A DNA stretch of 64,000 bases from Aquilaria yunnanensis (GCA_039654915.1 CM077593.1:34318501-34382500), one strand, 5' to 3'. Shown: positions 24,501 to 38,028, counted from the stretch's first letter. Notes: generated from the sequence alone by a model not told the origin. A program made the numbers and translations.

Positions 24501-24552
24501 GTTATAAGCATCGAACGAGGGTAAAATAGGTATACAATTTATGCACTTAACA
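21533..24552 (-). repeat. 3' LTR of the Athila element, interrupted by solo LTR copy 3
   Basis: After removal of 21675-23089 and one CCCAT, about 1.6 kb aligns with 36530-38028. Shared blocks include 'gtgtgaaaaag', 'agataaataaaaggtgtgtaa' and 'ttaaaacaaa' at one end and 'acaatttatg.acttaaca' at the other. The left boundary is approximate. Confidence 0.78.
21675..23089 (+). mobile_element. 1.4-kb solo LTR, copy 3
   Basis: It begins TGTTAGTGTTGTACCC and ends AACCTAACA, so the ends TGTTAG/CTAACA form a perfect 6-bp inverted repeat. The exact duplication CCCAT lies at 21670-21674 and 23090-23094. The TATA box is at 22729-22736 and the 12-bp hairpin at 22499-22525. Best preserved of the three copies at its ends. 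Confidence 0.83.
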
Positions 24553-24567
24553 CACCCCTAAACTTAA
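24553..24567 (-). other. Polypurine tract of the Athila element
   Basis: The + strand reads CACCCCTAAACTTAA right after the LTR end CTTAACA, so the minus strand has AGTTTAGGGGTG just before the 3' LTR. This fits the tract that primes plus-strand DNA. Confidence 0.55.
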
Positions 24568-26560
24568 ACATGTGCTAGTCCTTAGTAAATGCAACTACCT
24601 AAAAACACAAAAAACTAGCAATCAAAACAAACAAGCTACAAAGCAAGCTTAAATAAGGGTGATCCATGCTTAAAGTTGCTAGGAGGTTGAGCATGGAAAG
24701 AAAGTCGACACTTTGTTCATAAGGGTAGAGGGGCATTCTCTAAATGTTTTACTCACAACATTACATACACAAGGGTTATGATTGTTTGAGTTAGTGACCT
24801 TATTGGACACTATCAGCTATAAATTTGCTCAATTACCTAAACTCCCCCACTATATTCTTGAAGGTGTCATGCACTAGTTTAGGCCAATGAACTTAACAAG
24901 GTTATAATGTGGCCCTGTTTGGTTGGGAAAGGACTCATATGAAGGCCTTTTGTTGGTGGAGCTAACAAGATCATAAGCAAGGATCATGCATAAGCATTCA
25001 CACTCCCAAGCTACCCATTTCGCACTTTAATGAACACCTATCAATTGATACATGGTTTTCAAATCAGAGTGCTCAAATGTCTTTAAATGGCCATAAGACA
25101 CCACTTTTTCCTCAAGCTTATTGTCTTGTCAATTTTTTTTTTTTTAAAGAAAACTAAGGGCTTGTATGTTTTGCCTACCCTTCTTGCAAGGGAGAAAAGG
25201 ACGAACCTAATAAGATTTATCTAATTAGAAATCAAATTATGTTCGTCTAATGCACCATTGCTTCCACACAACCAAGGCAATTTCAACTTCTTATGAATAA
25301 TGCACACCTTACACACTTGATAGAATAAGTCCCCCCAAACTTACACACCACAATTCTTACCCTAAGCCCCCAATAAAGCTCACTTGCGATCCACAAGACA
25401 GAGAGATGAAAAATGCAAAGTTGGGCTAAAATAAGGGTAAGTGAAAGATAGGTCAATTAGGCTTAAAGGGGTTAACCAAGGTCCATTCAATCTTGAGATT
25501 AGCCTTTTGGGTAGTGGTTAAATCCTAATATGCCATCAAAAACTAAATTAGTGCACAATGAAGCAGGTTTGGAAAGGTATTTCAAGCAAGTTCTAGATCA
25601 AATGCTTAACAAAGGGCTCCTAACAATGAATAAGCATAAACTCACAAAATTTGGCTCAAAGTCTCACATGGTATCAATCTCTACCCCAAATAACAAAGAT
25701 TTAGTTTAATTACTTTTTCAACAAAGTGAGAAACTTTAAGCACAAATCTTTCAATCCATTATAACTCTAGCTCACATTGGGTTCCTACAAATGCAACCTA
25801 AACTAATATGACCCTAAGCTTAGTACTACATGCATGTATGTTTAATTATTCACAATTAAAATGAATGAATGGAACGAATGCAAACTAACAAATCACACCA
25901 TGCAATGCCTTTGCACACGCACATGCACCTAAACACACAAAAAAAAAACAAAGAAACATGCAACAAGGTACTCATTTTCCACACTTTATCCTCAACGTCC
26001 CCCCAAACTTAAAATTTGTGTTGTCCTTAATGAGAAGAAAAGAAATGAAGAAAAATGGAATCATATATAGAGGCAAAGTTATGCCCCTAATAAATTCTAC
26101 TAGATGTTGGAAAAGTTGGCCTTCATACCAACTCCAGAGGTGTCTCGACAAACAGTGGATCATCGGACATACTATGTGACGGATGTGGGCTCGATGGCAA
26201 CTAGGTCCAGTTTTGATGCATCAACTCTCTATTGGGGATTGGATGTATTGAATGGCTCTCACGGAATGATCGGCCCAGGCTCATAGCACATCATGCCATA
26301 ATGCATCGAAACACAAAATAAAGGCTATGATAGAATTAGTTGATATGGCTTATACCATGGGTAGGATGAAGTGTCGACGGACGGTGATGAAATAGGGTAA
26401 GGCATAATCCAAAGGTATGACGGCCATGCATAGAATTGCTTGATGGGAATATGTGGGTGTGCCTCTTATAGCGTAGTATGGAAGACGTGGGCTTAAGAGT
26501 TACATGGATCCATACCCCAGACATTATCTCCCAAACCCTTTATTCTCAAGTCCATGGTGG
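24568..26560. other. Athila 3' spacer with two further purine tracts
   Basis: No coding match. Two extra minus-strand tracts of the AAGTTTGGGGGG type lie at 25331-25342 and 25999-26010, resembling the one next to the 3' LTR. Confidence 0.5.
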
Positions 26561-27640
26561 CCAGCTACTACTAAATCTCCTTTTAATGCGCAACCATCTT
26601 CTTGTTCATGGATTCTAAGTTTTCCATGGTGGAGGTACTGAAACTCTTGATTCCCCTCATAAGGTGATTGAATTCCTTATAAAACCCGTTCTTGGAGGTG
26701 TCTCCTTTATTCGTCACATCTTCCTCAAACTCCTCATCAGACCCCTTAACATTGACATCCTCATCTTCCTCATTGGAATGGAGAGCTCCCTGGGCTATGA
26801 AATAAAGCCTTCTCCAACCTTCCTCCTCTTAGGCACATTGTATACCTCAATGGATGACCAAGATATAGGAGATTTCTTCACATATTTGAATTGTGAGTCC
26901 TTGGCCACTTTTACATCGACTCTCTAAACTAACAATATGATTAACTGGGGGGAAGGTCACCTTCTTCTGAAGCTTATTGGTGGACCTAATAATGGTCTCA
27001 AAGACTATCTATGAGATATTGATCAGTGCATTGTTGGTAATTGGTAGAAGTTGTCAGCCCTAGCCCATGTGATTTCACGAGGCTGGGAAGATGGCTAGAT
27101 GTTGGCATGCATGATATTATTCCACACCTTCATCTCATTAGTAAGGTGGTTCTCGGTCCTTAGAACCTCTCTCCCAAATAACACTTTGAAAACCACTTAG
27201 GGTGAATTTTTAATGAGTTCATCCTGTTCATTGGAATCCTTGGTGAGCTTCAGGGTCATCCAAATGGTTTCACAATCAAATTTAACCACCTTTGATTGGA
27301 CCATCATCTTTTTTATGAGAACTAATTCTTTTCATACTTAATGTGGTAAGCACATTAATGTAAAACTCCTTCACATAAGTCTCTGTCACCTTATTCTTGG
27401 GTGACACTAACTTGTTGATCTTTCATTGATTGCCCTCTCAAGCCTCTTTGTTTATGGGTATTCTAAGTCCAAGCTCTTTTGATAAATAAAGGTCCGATTT
27501 GCATGTTTGTTGAAGAGTTCCTTGGCTTCACATTATAAGACTAATCCAATGCATTGGCCTCGCACGGCTCCTAACGACCCTTTCCTTTGTCCTTTTAATC
27601 AACTTCCTTTGTGCGCACCAACCTACATGAAAAAAAATTA
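26561..27640 (-). pseudogene. Env-position ORF of the Athila element (plant transposon protein family), decayed
   Basis: The minus strand from about 27545 down reads EAKELFNKHANRTFIYQKSL, then a stretch with FKVLFGREVLRTENHLTNEM, then KVWNNIMHANI, PSSQPREITWARADNFYQL (about 27000-27200). These match the block pattern of the extra ORF found after pol in Athila elements, often labelled putative plant transposon protein. No signal peptide or membrane segment can be defined, so calling it an envelope gene would be guesswork. Stops occur every 20-60 codons. Confidence 0.55.
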
Positions 27641-30600
27641 AACACTAAGTACACATCAAGATAGGTTAACAAGAAATGTGTCATTATAACACTCTTTAGT
27701 GTGAGGAAGCAATGTGTTCACAAGTATAGGAGTGAACTTACCCAATCAAGTAAACATAAGTGATATGCAAGCAAGTTCTAAAGCAAGTGTCCAAAATGGT
27801 CAAATCCACACAAATGAGTAACAGCATTAAAAAAAGTATCGGTACCGTATGCCCATGGTTCTTAAACATAATAAACATGAATTTGGGTGACAAAGCAATA
27901 ATCCAACATCTTTTGTGTATCATCAAGATTGTTTATCAACCAAGAACCAATACCAAATCACACAACACAAGATACATAATCCCAAAATCTCCTATTTTTC
28001 CATAATAGAAATTTTGCCCTTAGGGGAATCGAAAACTTCAAATCTTAATTTCTACCATGAAAGCTCGAACAAAGCTATAGATCAAGCATAAACAACACTA
28101 ATAACAGAGATGGAGCAATACCAAAAAAAAATTTTGACTGCCATAACATAAATTTCAAAATTCTTCAAATTTGTACCCACCATCAAACATAGATGCTTTG
28201 ATGCTCAAAATTATGAAAATCAAGTGTAAAAAGGAAGGAAATTGAATAAACATAGCTAATCTGGTTAAAGAAATGAAAAAAAAAAGACAAAACATGTTAT
28301 GACCCTTTGTAGCCACATGCATCATAAACATAATTTACAAAGTTGAAATTCATTTCTTTAATCAAGATAGTGCATTTATAACCATGTGCTTATGTGTAAT
28401 CAGCATGACATGGTAAATTTACAGGGACAACTTAGGAAATTTCCTGTAAATCCATGTATACAATTTTGATTAAAAAGCTCCAAAAACTCATAAGCTTACA
28501 TAAAAAACTAAAAATCTTGCCCATTGATTGAAAGCCAAACAAAAGTTCTGTAGAATTGAGTTGACTAACCCAAATCATATACTTGACTTAGAAACCTTGT
28601 TAGTTTGCTCTAACTAAGTTTTATGTACAAAAATTCAAACTCAAGGTCAATTCATTCAACAGCTTTTATTCTTTTAGAAGTAAACCAAAATCAAATTCTA
28701 AGAAGCAATGAGGCTTTATTTTATAACCACCATGACTTACAAATCATTAATAAAAATATTAAAGCTTCCAAATTTATCATACAATTAATATCAAACTCGT
28801 ATGCATTTATAGGCCAAGTTTCTAAACTAGTTTTGCACAAGCAGGGGAAAAACATTAATTGGTTCCTAACTTGCTATTCAAGTATTACAAACATAGGATT
28901 CAGGGATTTAGAAATTCCTATCTTGGACTTGTCCTAAGTCTTTAATCATAGAAGAAATCTTTGGCCCACTAACCATATATTCTTGCCACATCCTAACTTT
29001 TAGCAAAAACTTGAAATGTAAAATAGTATAGGATGAGTTTTTTAAGAAACTCAGTAAGGGTGCACTATAGATCATTGAGCAATCGTAATGATCTATTATA
29101 CTCCTTAGCTAGGTGCCTGCAAAACAAAGCCAGAAAGCAACACCAAGCAGGCAATACACTAACAATAATAACAACAACAAAAACAATAATAATATGAATG
29201 CACATCATGCAAATGATGCATATGCAATGCAAATGTATGAAATCTATGATAACCTACTATCCAGTAACCCTTAAAAGGTTTAGTAGTAACCCATAGCTAG
29301 TTAGCTGAAGTCATAACTAACAATTTATCATAGCAAGCACTTTGGGTCATAGTAGTGAGCTCTTGCTACATAGTAGGGGTTTGTTCATGTGGCCACAATC
29401 ATAAAGCTTATGGCTATACTTCTCTTTATGCTTACCGAGTAAACCATTTTCTGGTTTACCTTGGTTGCTTCAGTAAGTCACCAAGACTTGGAATCAATTA
29501 TACCATAGTGAGTCTAGTAGTCATCCCTCACTAAATTATTAATAAGCATAACAATTCCCCTTTGAAAAATCATTTTTCATTCACCACAATTCAGTGTTCC
29601 ATGACCTATTAGCTTCTTACTTGACATACACACAAAAAATCATTCATGCATTATCAAAATCCTAAGAGAAGCTTGTGACCCCTTACCTATTCAAACCCTT
29701 ATCAGGTTAGTGACAATTCATCTATGTTGAAACTATTTTGCAATGCTCTCCTTCTTGGCTATGAAGCTAACTCCTTCTTATTGTAGCTCAAGTCTTACCA
29801 TTCATCATCCTGGTAGCCATACTTCTTGCCCAGCAATAGCTACACAAACCTCTTTATTCTACTTGATGCTACCTAGAATATAGAGGCTGACAATGGAAAC
29901 AGTCACAACATGCATGAACAAGAAATTCATCGTCTGCCTAAACAACAAAGACTAATACTTCTTGTTGTTCGAAGGTTGTCTCTGTTCTTCTTCTAAATTT
30001 TTGCCCTCCTTTTTTCAGTTGTGCTAAAACCAGCTTGTCATAATAATTGACTATTTCCAAGCAAACATTTGACGTATTAATGAAGGATTTCAACTTCTGT
30101 TTGCTTTCAGCATTAATGAGGAGTAAACTCAACGTTCTATCCTTCACTTTTCCAACTAGTTTACAAATAAATCCTGGAGCCTTGCTTTATTTCAGTGTCC
30201 TCACCGGTCAAAATAAGCTAAATTTCCCCCACTTATATAATTAATTCCATAAGAATGAAAAACCTTACAATTGAGTCCATGAACTTTAATTTTAGATAGA
30301 GGCTCTTTAATTTAATCAATTAAAGCCTTAAGTTTGACTTATTTGCCATAAAAGTCACTAACAAAACAAAGTGAATTATATTTTACTTTTACACTCGGCT
30401 ACACATTCTATTGTAGGATTGTGTTTAAAAAACATGGGTAGCAATAAGGTGTTCCGCAAAGTAGGCATGAGGCTAGTATCAAAATGAAGAAAATAAAACT
30501 ATAGAGTTTTGTTGAAAAGTGTCAATTTTAGCCTTTTAAGGGCACTTACTACATGGGTTGTAGTAGTGCGGTGGTGTTGTAGTACATTATAATGCACGTG

Positions 30601-31860
30601 TTATGTGAGGTGTAAACGTGTAATGTTGCTGTGCTAGTAGCGTAGTGTAAAGACCTAAGCCATGCCCTTCAGCTTTAATGGCCTAATCACATGTACGGTG
30701 AGCCCTATAACCTTGGTAAGGCACATGGTAGATAAGAGGGCAAAGGATCATTGTGCCCTAACTGTGCACACAGTGAAAGCATGATAAACCCGTTGGTATA
30801 AAAAAATATATTTTATGCACTTTAGAAAAAGATACTGTATGCGTAGTCCTTTCATGCTCAAAGTGTGATGGATGGCAACATTCACCATGCCGTCACTGCA
30901 TATGTAATGGCTCGCACTGTGCTCTTTCCTATTTTATGCTAAACTGTTTAAATTTTGAACACACATAATGGATGACCACATCACCATGGCATTCATGGTG
31001 GGTGAGGTAGTGACTATTCAACTTGACACTTAGAAACATTTCAGTTTTTTTGTAAACTCTTACCCATTTATGCTCAAATCCTACTCCTTTTAGCCTTAAA
31101 ACACTAGAAAAGTTGCTTGTCTCCATTAAAGACCTACTACACCTAAGATAAATTTAATTACAACACTAATCAAACTAATAGCTAAAAAAATGAAAAAAGA
31201 ATAAATTTTGGAAAAAAAAAACATTAGGTTGCCTTGCAATAAGCACTTGGTTTTATGCCTCTAGTTTGACCAATGTGTCCAAAGTCATCTCTATAATAAG
31301 CCTTGACTTTTTGTCTGTTTACTTTGAAGGTGGAACCATCATTAACCGTAAGCTCTACTGCACCATGAGGAAACATCTTGATCATTTCAAAGGGACAGGG
31401 CCATTAGACTGTAATTTCTCCAGAAAAAGTCTTAATCTTAAATTGAACCATATAACAGGTTGGCCAATTTGAAAACTTCTTCTCATAACATGCTTGTCGT
31501 GCCACATCATAGTCTCTGCCTTTTAGATTTTGGCATTTTCATAGGCCTCAGGTTGGAGCTCTTTTAGCTCTTCTAGCTCATCTAGTTAGAGTAATGTTTT
31601 CTCTTGTGCATTCTTCAAGTCATAGTTTATTTTCTTTACTACCCAACATGACTTATGCTCTAATTCTACTGGCAAATGAAAAGCTTTTACATAAATGAGC
31701 TGGAAAGAAGGCATGTCGATAGGAGTTTTGAAAGCTATGTTATATCACCCACAATGCATCATCTAGTTTTTAGGACCAAGCCTTCTAGTTTATCTTTTCT
31801 ACAAGGTTTTAATCTCCCAGCTACATATCTCGGCTTGCCCATTAGTTCATAAGAGATAGG
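27641..31860. other. Athila spacer between pol and the env-position ORF
   Basis: About 4 kb of AT-rich DNA without recognisable coding domains on either strand. Short open frames exist but have no family resemblance. Long pol-to-ORF spacers are normal in Athila elements. Confidence 0.45.
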
Positions 31861-31877
31861 CTAAGGTTACTTTATGC

Positions 31878-32676
31878 TTAACTCCAAACCACACAAGAAC
31901 TTATGCCTTTGCCTTGTTGATAAGAGAGCCTTTTATCACTAATGATAGCCCTTGTAACTTTGAATCTTATGAAGATGTACTTTTGAAGAAATTTTTTAAC
32001 AACCAAAGCATCACAAGCTATTGTGGAGATTGCTTCCACCCACTTATACACATACTCTACAACCAATAAAATATAAAGGTAGTGAAAGGAAGGTGGAAAG
32101 ATCCCATAAAGTAATGCCCCAAACATCAAACACTTTAGCCTCCAAATTATTTTGCAAGGGCATCTCATTTCTCCCAATTATACTCCTTAATCTTTGACAC
32201 CTATCACAAGTCAACAAAAATGTGTAATAATCTTCAAATAAGGTAAGCCAACAATTCCTTGTTTGTAACACCTTGCTAGCTATTTTTGACGCTCCAAAGT
32301 GTCCACCATAAAGAAAAGAATGACAATGTTGCAATACTTCTTTCACTTCCTCCAAAGTGATGTATCTCCTCAAAACTTGGTTTGCACATCTTTTTAAAAG
32401 AAATGACTCATCCCATGTGTAATAATTGACCATGGAAAAGAACTTCTTCTTTTGTTGGTATGTCAAGTTGGGAGGCAAAAATTCACTAGTAAGGTAGTTC
32501 ATGAAATCTGCATGCCATGGCAAGTTTGCTTCAACCCCAAAAAGTTTTTCATCCATAAAATGCTCTTGAATATGTACTGCTATTGATGGCATATGCACCT
32601 CTAGCTTTGATAGGTGCTTTACGACTAAGTTCTCGCTCCCCTTCTCATCTTCTTTCTCTATGTCAAATTTTTGCAA
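31878..32676 (-). pseudogene. Integrase remnant, Athila element
   Basis: A 210-codon minus-strand open stretch carries the RNase H-integrase join (FDIEKEDEKGSENLVVKHLS), then QQKKKFFSMVNYY, then the zinc-binding HHCC pattern with CHSFLYGGHFG and CDRCQR, then NEMPLQN and VFDVWGI. The core continues in another frame with YILLVVEYVYKWVEAI and AIISDKR. The first catalytic Asp (normally VDYVSKW) is Glu here. The ISDGG-type block keeps its Asp, but the sequence after it is scrambled. Not functional. Confidence 0.85.
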
Positions 32677-32689
32677 AAGTATGATCCGT

Positions 32690-34085
32690 AAAAAAAGTCT
32701 AGGCTTATTTTATGCCTGCATGTTCAATGTACATAATCACCTTAAAGCCCATAATGTAAAGATGAAACTTATCCATAAAAAAAACCATTGCCAATAGCTC
32801 ATTCTCTATGGTTATATAATTTTGTTGCAGCCCATTAAAAGTTTTGCTTGCATATTAGAAAATTTATCTTTCATTTGGCACAAAAATGCACCAACTTCAT
32901 AATAACTAGTATCCAATATAATCTTAAGTGGGTCCTTCCCAATTAGGTGTGATAACCACAGAAGCCTTCACTAATTTCTCCTTAAAGGTCATGAATGCTC
33001 TAAATTATTATCATCAAACTCAAAGTAGGCATCTTTTTCAAGCAAGTTACAAAAGGGAGTGGAGATTTTAAAAAAATCCTTGATGAAACGTTGATAAACT
33101 CTGGGATAACCTAGGAAGCTCCATATGCCCTTGACATGGGTAGGAGATGTCAATTTTTCAATAGTGGCAATTTTTGCCCTAGTTACTTCCATGCCCTCTT
33201 TAAAAATCCTATGGCTAGGAACTATACCAAACCTCACCGCAAAATGAAATTTCTCCTAATTCAAAGCTAAATGAGTGTCTTGACACCTCTTCAAAACTTA
33301 GCCAAATTTTCAAAACAAGAATAAAAAAATCCCCAAAAATCTAAAAAATCATCCATAAATACCTCCATTAACTTTCCCATTATATCCATGAGAATATAGA
33401 CATCATGCACCATTCGAAGGTGGCTAAGGCATTACAAAGACTAAATGAGATCTATCAAAAAGCATATGTCCCTTCATGGGCTAGTGAAAATTATCTTCCC
33501 TTAATCCATCAGAGTTATTGCAATTTGATTATAACCTGAATATCTATTTCCGAAATAATAGAAAGCTAGTCTGCCAAATAGTCCAAGATTTGATCAATAA
33601 AAGGCAAAAGGAAATGATGCTTTTAACAAGCTTTCTTGAGTTTTTTATAATTAAAGTACACTCTCTACTGTTGGACCAACCTTGTGGAGATCCATTCATT
33701 GCTCTCATTGCCAACCAAGGTTGTTCTTCTTTTCTTGGGCACAACTTGCACTAGGCTTACTTATTAGAAACTTGAAATTGGATAGATGATGCTCGCCTTG
33801 AAAAGTTTCTTGATCTTTTTTTCACCACTTCCTTAATATTAGGTTTCAAGCATAGTTGGGCTTTAATTGAAGGCTTGTATTCGTCCTCCCTAGGAATTTT
33901 ATGCATGCAAATATCTGGGCTAATCCCCTTAAATCTTTTATCAATATTTCTTCCTCCAAAGAGGACAAAGTAGGGGCGATAATCACTAGCAAAATCTCCT
34001 TGCCTAAGCATGCATAAATTAGGTCCTTTAACAAAGACTTCAACTCAAGCGTAAAAGGCTCTTCCTTATTTTCACAAAGCATCAA
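32690..34085 (-). pseudogene. Reverse transcriptase and RNase H remnants, Athila element
   Basis: In minus order: LVIIAPTLSSLEEEILI and ISPDICMHKIPREDEYKPS (34.05-33.85 kb) lead into the RT entry block around 33.55-33.75 kb. LCNALATFEWCMMSIFS follows, with FMDDF near 33348-33359 as the catalytic box. Then come IVPSHRIFKEGMEVTRAKI, IWSFLGYPRVYQRFIKDF and CNLLEKDAYFEFD (33.24-32.99 kb) and a weak RNase H (DTSYYEVGAFLCQ, about 32.9 kb). The pattern is clearly Athila. There are many stops and shifts. Confidence 0.85.
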
Positions 34086-34326
34086 TTGTTCTATATTTTT
34101 TTCTCAAGCTTATAGTTCTCTCATGAGTCAAGTGATCCCATTGCACTCAATAATTTGAAATCATTCTCATCACATGAATTGTAACAAATCAAAGCTCTAC
34201 CAAGTAAATTGTCCATAAGCAACACATTTTTCACTTCTTTAAAACATGTATCAACAATGTCCACCATAAAACATCTAGACCCCCATCATCAAAAGATTTC
34301 ATAGCTTGAGCAAGATTGAAAGTATT

Positions 34327-34700
34327 CTATTTATAATTCTCCCTCTGGGTGAGATTCCCCATTTCTATATTGATAATAGCCTTTTTGGTAGTTACAACAG
34401 GTCTTCCAAGAATAATAAGGACATTATGGGCATCCTCTGTATCTAGCATGAAAAAATCCACTAGAAAAATGAGCTTGCCTGCTTTGACCAATACATATTC
34501 TAAAACACCCTCGGGAAATGTCAACAATTAGCCTACCAATTGGAGGCAAATAGAAGATAGCTAAATGTGTCAAAGTCCAAGCTTCCTACATATCAGTAAA
34601 GGCATTAAATTAATACTAACACGTAAATTACAAATTGTTTTGTTATAATGAAATGAACCAATCTTTAAAGGAATTGTAAAACTTCTAGTGTCTTTTAATT
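34327..34700 (-). pseudogene. Protease remnant, Athila element
   Basis: The minus strand reads GVLEYVLVKAGKLIFLVDFF, then MLDTEDAHNVLIILGRPVV, matching the C-terminal half of the Athila protease, which normally reads 'ILGRPFLAT'. The N-terminal half with the catalytic Asp cannot be read with confidence. Confidence 0.75.
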
Positions 34701-34849
34701 TTTTAGGCAATTTTTTATGAATAATGGTGCTTACTTTCTCCCTAAGCTTGATAAGCTCATTGTCATGGAATCTCCTCTTCTTAATGATGATCTCCTTGAG
34801 AAATTTTACATCAAAATATTAAGCATCCTTCTTCTTTTTCCATAAACCT

Positions 34850-36420
34850 TTAGGGATATGGCAAGTTTGGCAATTGCTTTGATTGTTCTAACCATGTGGA
34901 TAGTGCCATCTCATCCTCATTTTGAGCAATGTCCTTACACCTAGATGGATTAGGTTGCTTAACTTCATTGACAACTTTATCCATTAATATCTCATTTCTC
35001 GGCTTAGCTTGTAAATACTCATCATAGGATGAAAGCACATTAAGTTGAGTGAATACTATGTTTCTATTTTTTAGACTCATAATTTGTCAAAACTCCCTTG
35101 GATAAATAGCCATGCTAATTCAATGTCAGTTTGCCTTGTTGAATTTATTGCAACATGATAACTAGTTGGCTTATTTGGATCTCCAATGCTTGGAAGGAAG
35201 CTTGAGTATTCATTTGCATCATCTTCATTTCCTCCTCCAAAGCATGTCTTTTTATTTTGTTTGATAGAAATACCTCTAATTTATTGCATAAACTCCTCAT
35301 CATTTTCTTCACGAAATTCATGAATAATTCTTCTATATTATGAGATGACTTTCCTTGAGGTTGTTGGCTTCCTTTAAGGTAAGAGTAATTGGAAGTCTCT
35401 TGTTGGGGATGCCTTGGTAAGTAAGAGATTCCCTTTTGCCTTGGGGAATAACCATTCTAATAGTTTTAGAAAGTAACATTTTAACAAACTCTATCTCATC
35501 CACATCTTTATTAAAGAATTTTCTTGGTTTCTTATCATCTTGACCACCATAAGAGTAAGAGTAGCAAGTTGAGCATGCACCAAAGAATCATTATCAATAT
35601 CATACAAACCAATCTTTTTTGGTAGTGCTCTTTTCTCATTAATTTCAAATCTTAAGCCATGTTTTCCAACAATTTGAAACATTTTTCCACATCATTGAGC
35701 AAAAGAAATCCCTCAACAGTTGCATCTGCTTCAAATCTTACATTAACCATTGTAGAAAAATGAAGTTGATGCACTTGATCAATGTCTTGAGCGAAGCACC
35801 TAATGGCCATTTTCTTGAAATACACCCATGCTTCTACCAAAGACTCCTATTCATCCTAATTAAGGGCTAGCAATTCATTTCTTAATTCGAGCACCTTTTA
35901 GGGTGGAAAGAACCTTCAGATGAATGCATCATACAAACTTTAATTGTGAATATATGTATACTCAAGGTTTTCAAACCACTTGGTAGCTTAATCAACAAGA
36001 GAAAATGAAAATAACCTCATCCTTTTAGCATCCTCACTCACTTATTTCAAGTCAAAAGTATTAGAAAGCCTCTTAAACTTTTAATATAAAAATTAGGATC
36101 TTCATCAATAAAATCGCTAAATGGGTGACTTTCTACCAATTCGAGCATATGACCAAGAATGAAAAAAGATCTTCCCTGAAGTAAAGTCAAACTTCTCATA
36201 TTCTCAAGATCCTCAATGGCCATAGTTTAGAAGTAGTCAAGAATGCATCTTCCCTTTCTTCTTCCATCATAATTTTCTTCACCATAGCCATTATCCATGA
36301 CCTTCTGTTATCCATTTAGTTCCTGAAGGATCAATGCCTTTTCTTCTATGCCATTTCCATAAAGATCACCTAAATCATCTTCCATATTGATGAAGAGAAA
36401 TGCTTTAGCCAAGCACTATC
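34850..36420 (-). pseudogene. gag region remnant, Athila element
   Basis: Fragments on the minus strand (for example LLLNDVEKCFKLLENMA near 35655-35700 and short open stretches at 34850-35080 and 35490-35680) fit the Athila gag, whose C-terminal part often reads 'A..LLE.MA'. Position between the 5' LTR and protease supports this. No zinc knuckle is readable. Confidence 0.6.
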
Positions 36421-36512
36421 GAAGTACCTACAAATGAAAGCACAAAACACATGAATAGCTACCATAAATAACTATTTTCTAAACAAAACAAAGGTGAACC
36501 AAACTAAAAACA

Positions 36513-36535
36513 TTAGCCCCAGGCAACAATGTTAA
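36513..36535 (-). other. Decayed primer-binding site of the Athila element
   Basis: The minus strand next to the 5' LTR reads TAACATTGTTGCCTGGGG. Compared with the tRNA-Asp type site usual for Athila (TGGCGCCGTTGCCGGGG), the first part differs almost only by transitions. The exact LTR border here is uncertain by a few bases. Confidence 0.5.
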
Positions 36536-38028
36536 AAGTATTATTGTGTGAAAAAGAGATAGATAAATAAAAGGTGTGTAACCGCAACAACATTAAAAAT
36601 GTTTTCCCTCTTACTCACGTATAAGTACATAGTGTTAATTGTGCAGTGTAAAAGGAAGGTTCAATCCTGTGAGGACAAAGTATGCAAGTGATGATTCCCC
36701 AAAACTAATAACAAGTGAAATATAATAACTACCTCATTAATGTTTGGAAGTTTTAGAAATAAATCCTTGAGTTGGGTTTAGGGTTAATAATATACAGAAT
36801 TAAAACAAATAAAGGAAAATAATTATCTATTCTAGAGAAGGAAATAATTATCTATTCTTGACAATGAAAAGCTAGTAAGGACTTCTAACAAAATGTAATC
36901 AACTTAGGATAAAGAACCAGTTAGGGAGGAAAGATTGCTTCATGTAATGGTTGTTATAGAAACATGCCAACTTACTAGATTGAGGGTTCCTACACAATCC
37001 ATCTAAGTCTATCTCTAGCCTTAGACTTTCTCTTAAGCTAAGCCCAAGGTCTTCTTTAAGCCTTTCACCTAGCTTGAAGTTCCAACCTTTAACTCACCAA
37101 AAGAAATCATTTGAATTTCTCAACCTAAGTTAAGTTCTCCTTACTTAATTCCAATGTTCTATACTAAAAAAAATCTCTCCTGAGCATTTTCATGAACACC
37201 ATATAGGGTGTGTATACCTTAGTGAGCCAACCAAGTGGTTTAAGCATAGAGTTAGTACCATTTAAGTCATATGCTCAACAACGAGAACAAGCCATACAAT
37301 CAATAGTTCCCTAGCCTAGGAGGCTTGGGTTCACTACTCACTCATGTATAAAAATAAATAGAGAAACGAGAAAAAAAAGATCTTTTCCATGAAAGCAATA
37401 AACAAGATGGAAGGAAACTAATTTATTAGCAAGATATCACCATGTATCAAACTCAGAACAACTTTAATATTCATAAAGGTGATAGCTTTTTCCCAAGAAG
37501 CTCTCCAAAGAAAAGTAGAAAAATAGAGTAAAATCTGGTACTTCTACTATACTCCTCAACTAGATACAAATCTTTCTTTTTTGTAATTTAAATATACTTC
37601 CCAAAACATCCATGTCACCTTTAACCAATTTCAAGAGTGTTTGGTGAAGAGTCTTAGCCCACAAAAATGTGAAAAGGACATGCAACTATCAAGAAACAAC
37701 TTCAAAATTACTATAGAAAAAAATGGTTCCCTAAGCCACCATGCGCACCGTGTTGGCGTGGTAATTCTTGGTGAAAGAAAGGTGTGCTCTATCCTTAGAC
37801 TATGTCGGTACCATGCATATTATGGTCTCTAGATATTTTGGTCTTTTTAGCTTTGCTAGCACCTACCTCCATAATTCTAATTTCATCTAATTTTGCTTTT
37901 TCTATCACTCAAGCCTTGCCATCACCTACACATCTTAAAGACACTAAAATCACAACTAAAGACTAGCACTATAAGAGTTATAAGCATCAAATGAGGTTTA
38001 AGTAGTTATACAATTTATGAACTTAACA
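36530..38028 (-). repeat. 5' LTR of the Athila element
   Basis: About 1.5 kb, ending ACTTAACA on the + strand, homologous to 21533-24552 without its insertion. The next bases are ATTCC. No matching duplication was found at the other end of the element. Confidence 0.78.

Larger units (their letters stand above)
21533..38028 (-). mobile_element. Degenerate Ty3/gypsy element, Athila lineage
   Basis: A minus-strand element bounded by related LTRs at about 21533-24552 (3' LTR) and 36530-38028 (5' LTR). In minus order it carries gag (about 36.4-34.9 kb), protease (about 34.5 kb), RT (34.0-33.0 kb), RNase H (33.0-32.7 kb) and integrase (32.7-31.9 kb). A long spacer and an env-position ORF (27.6-26.6 kb) follow. 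Integrase and RT motifs are those of Athila, and the sequence next to the 5' LTR is a decayed tRNA-Asp type primer site. All frames are broken. I could not find a convincing target duplication, and the outer ends are uncertain by about 15 bp. Confidence 0.85.

Noticed and set aside
28623..28937. 104-codon + strand frame in the Athila spacer
   Set aside because: AT-rich, low-complexity translation with no family pattern, opposite to the element; chance opening is likely.
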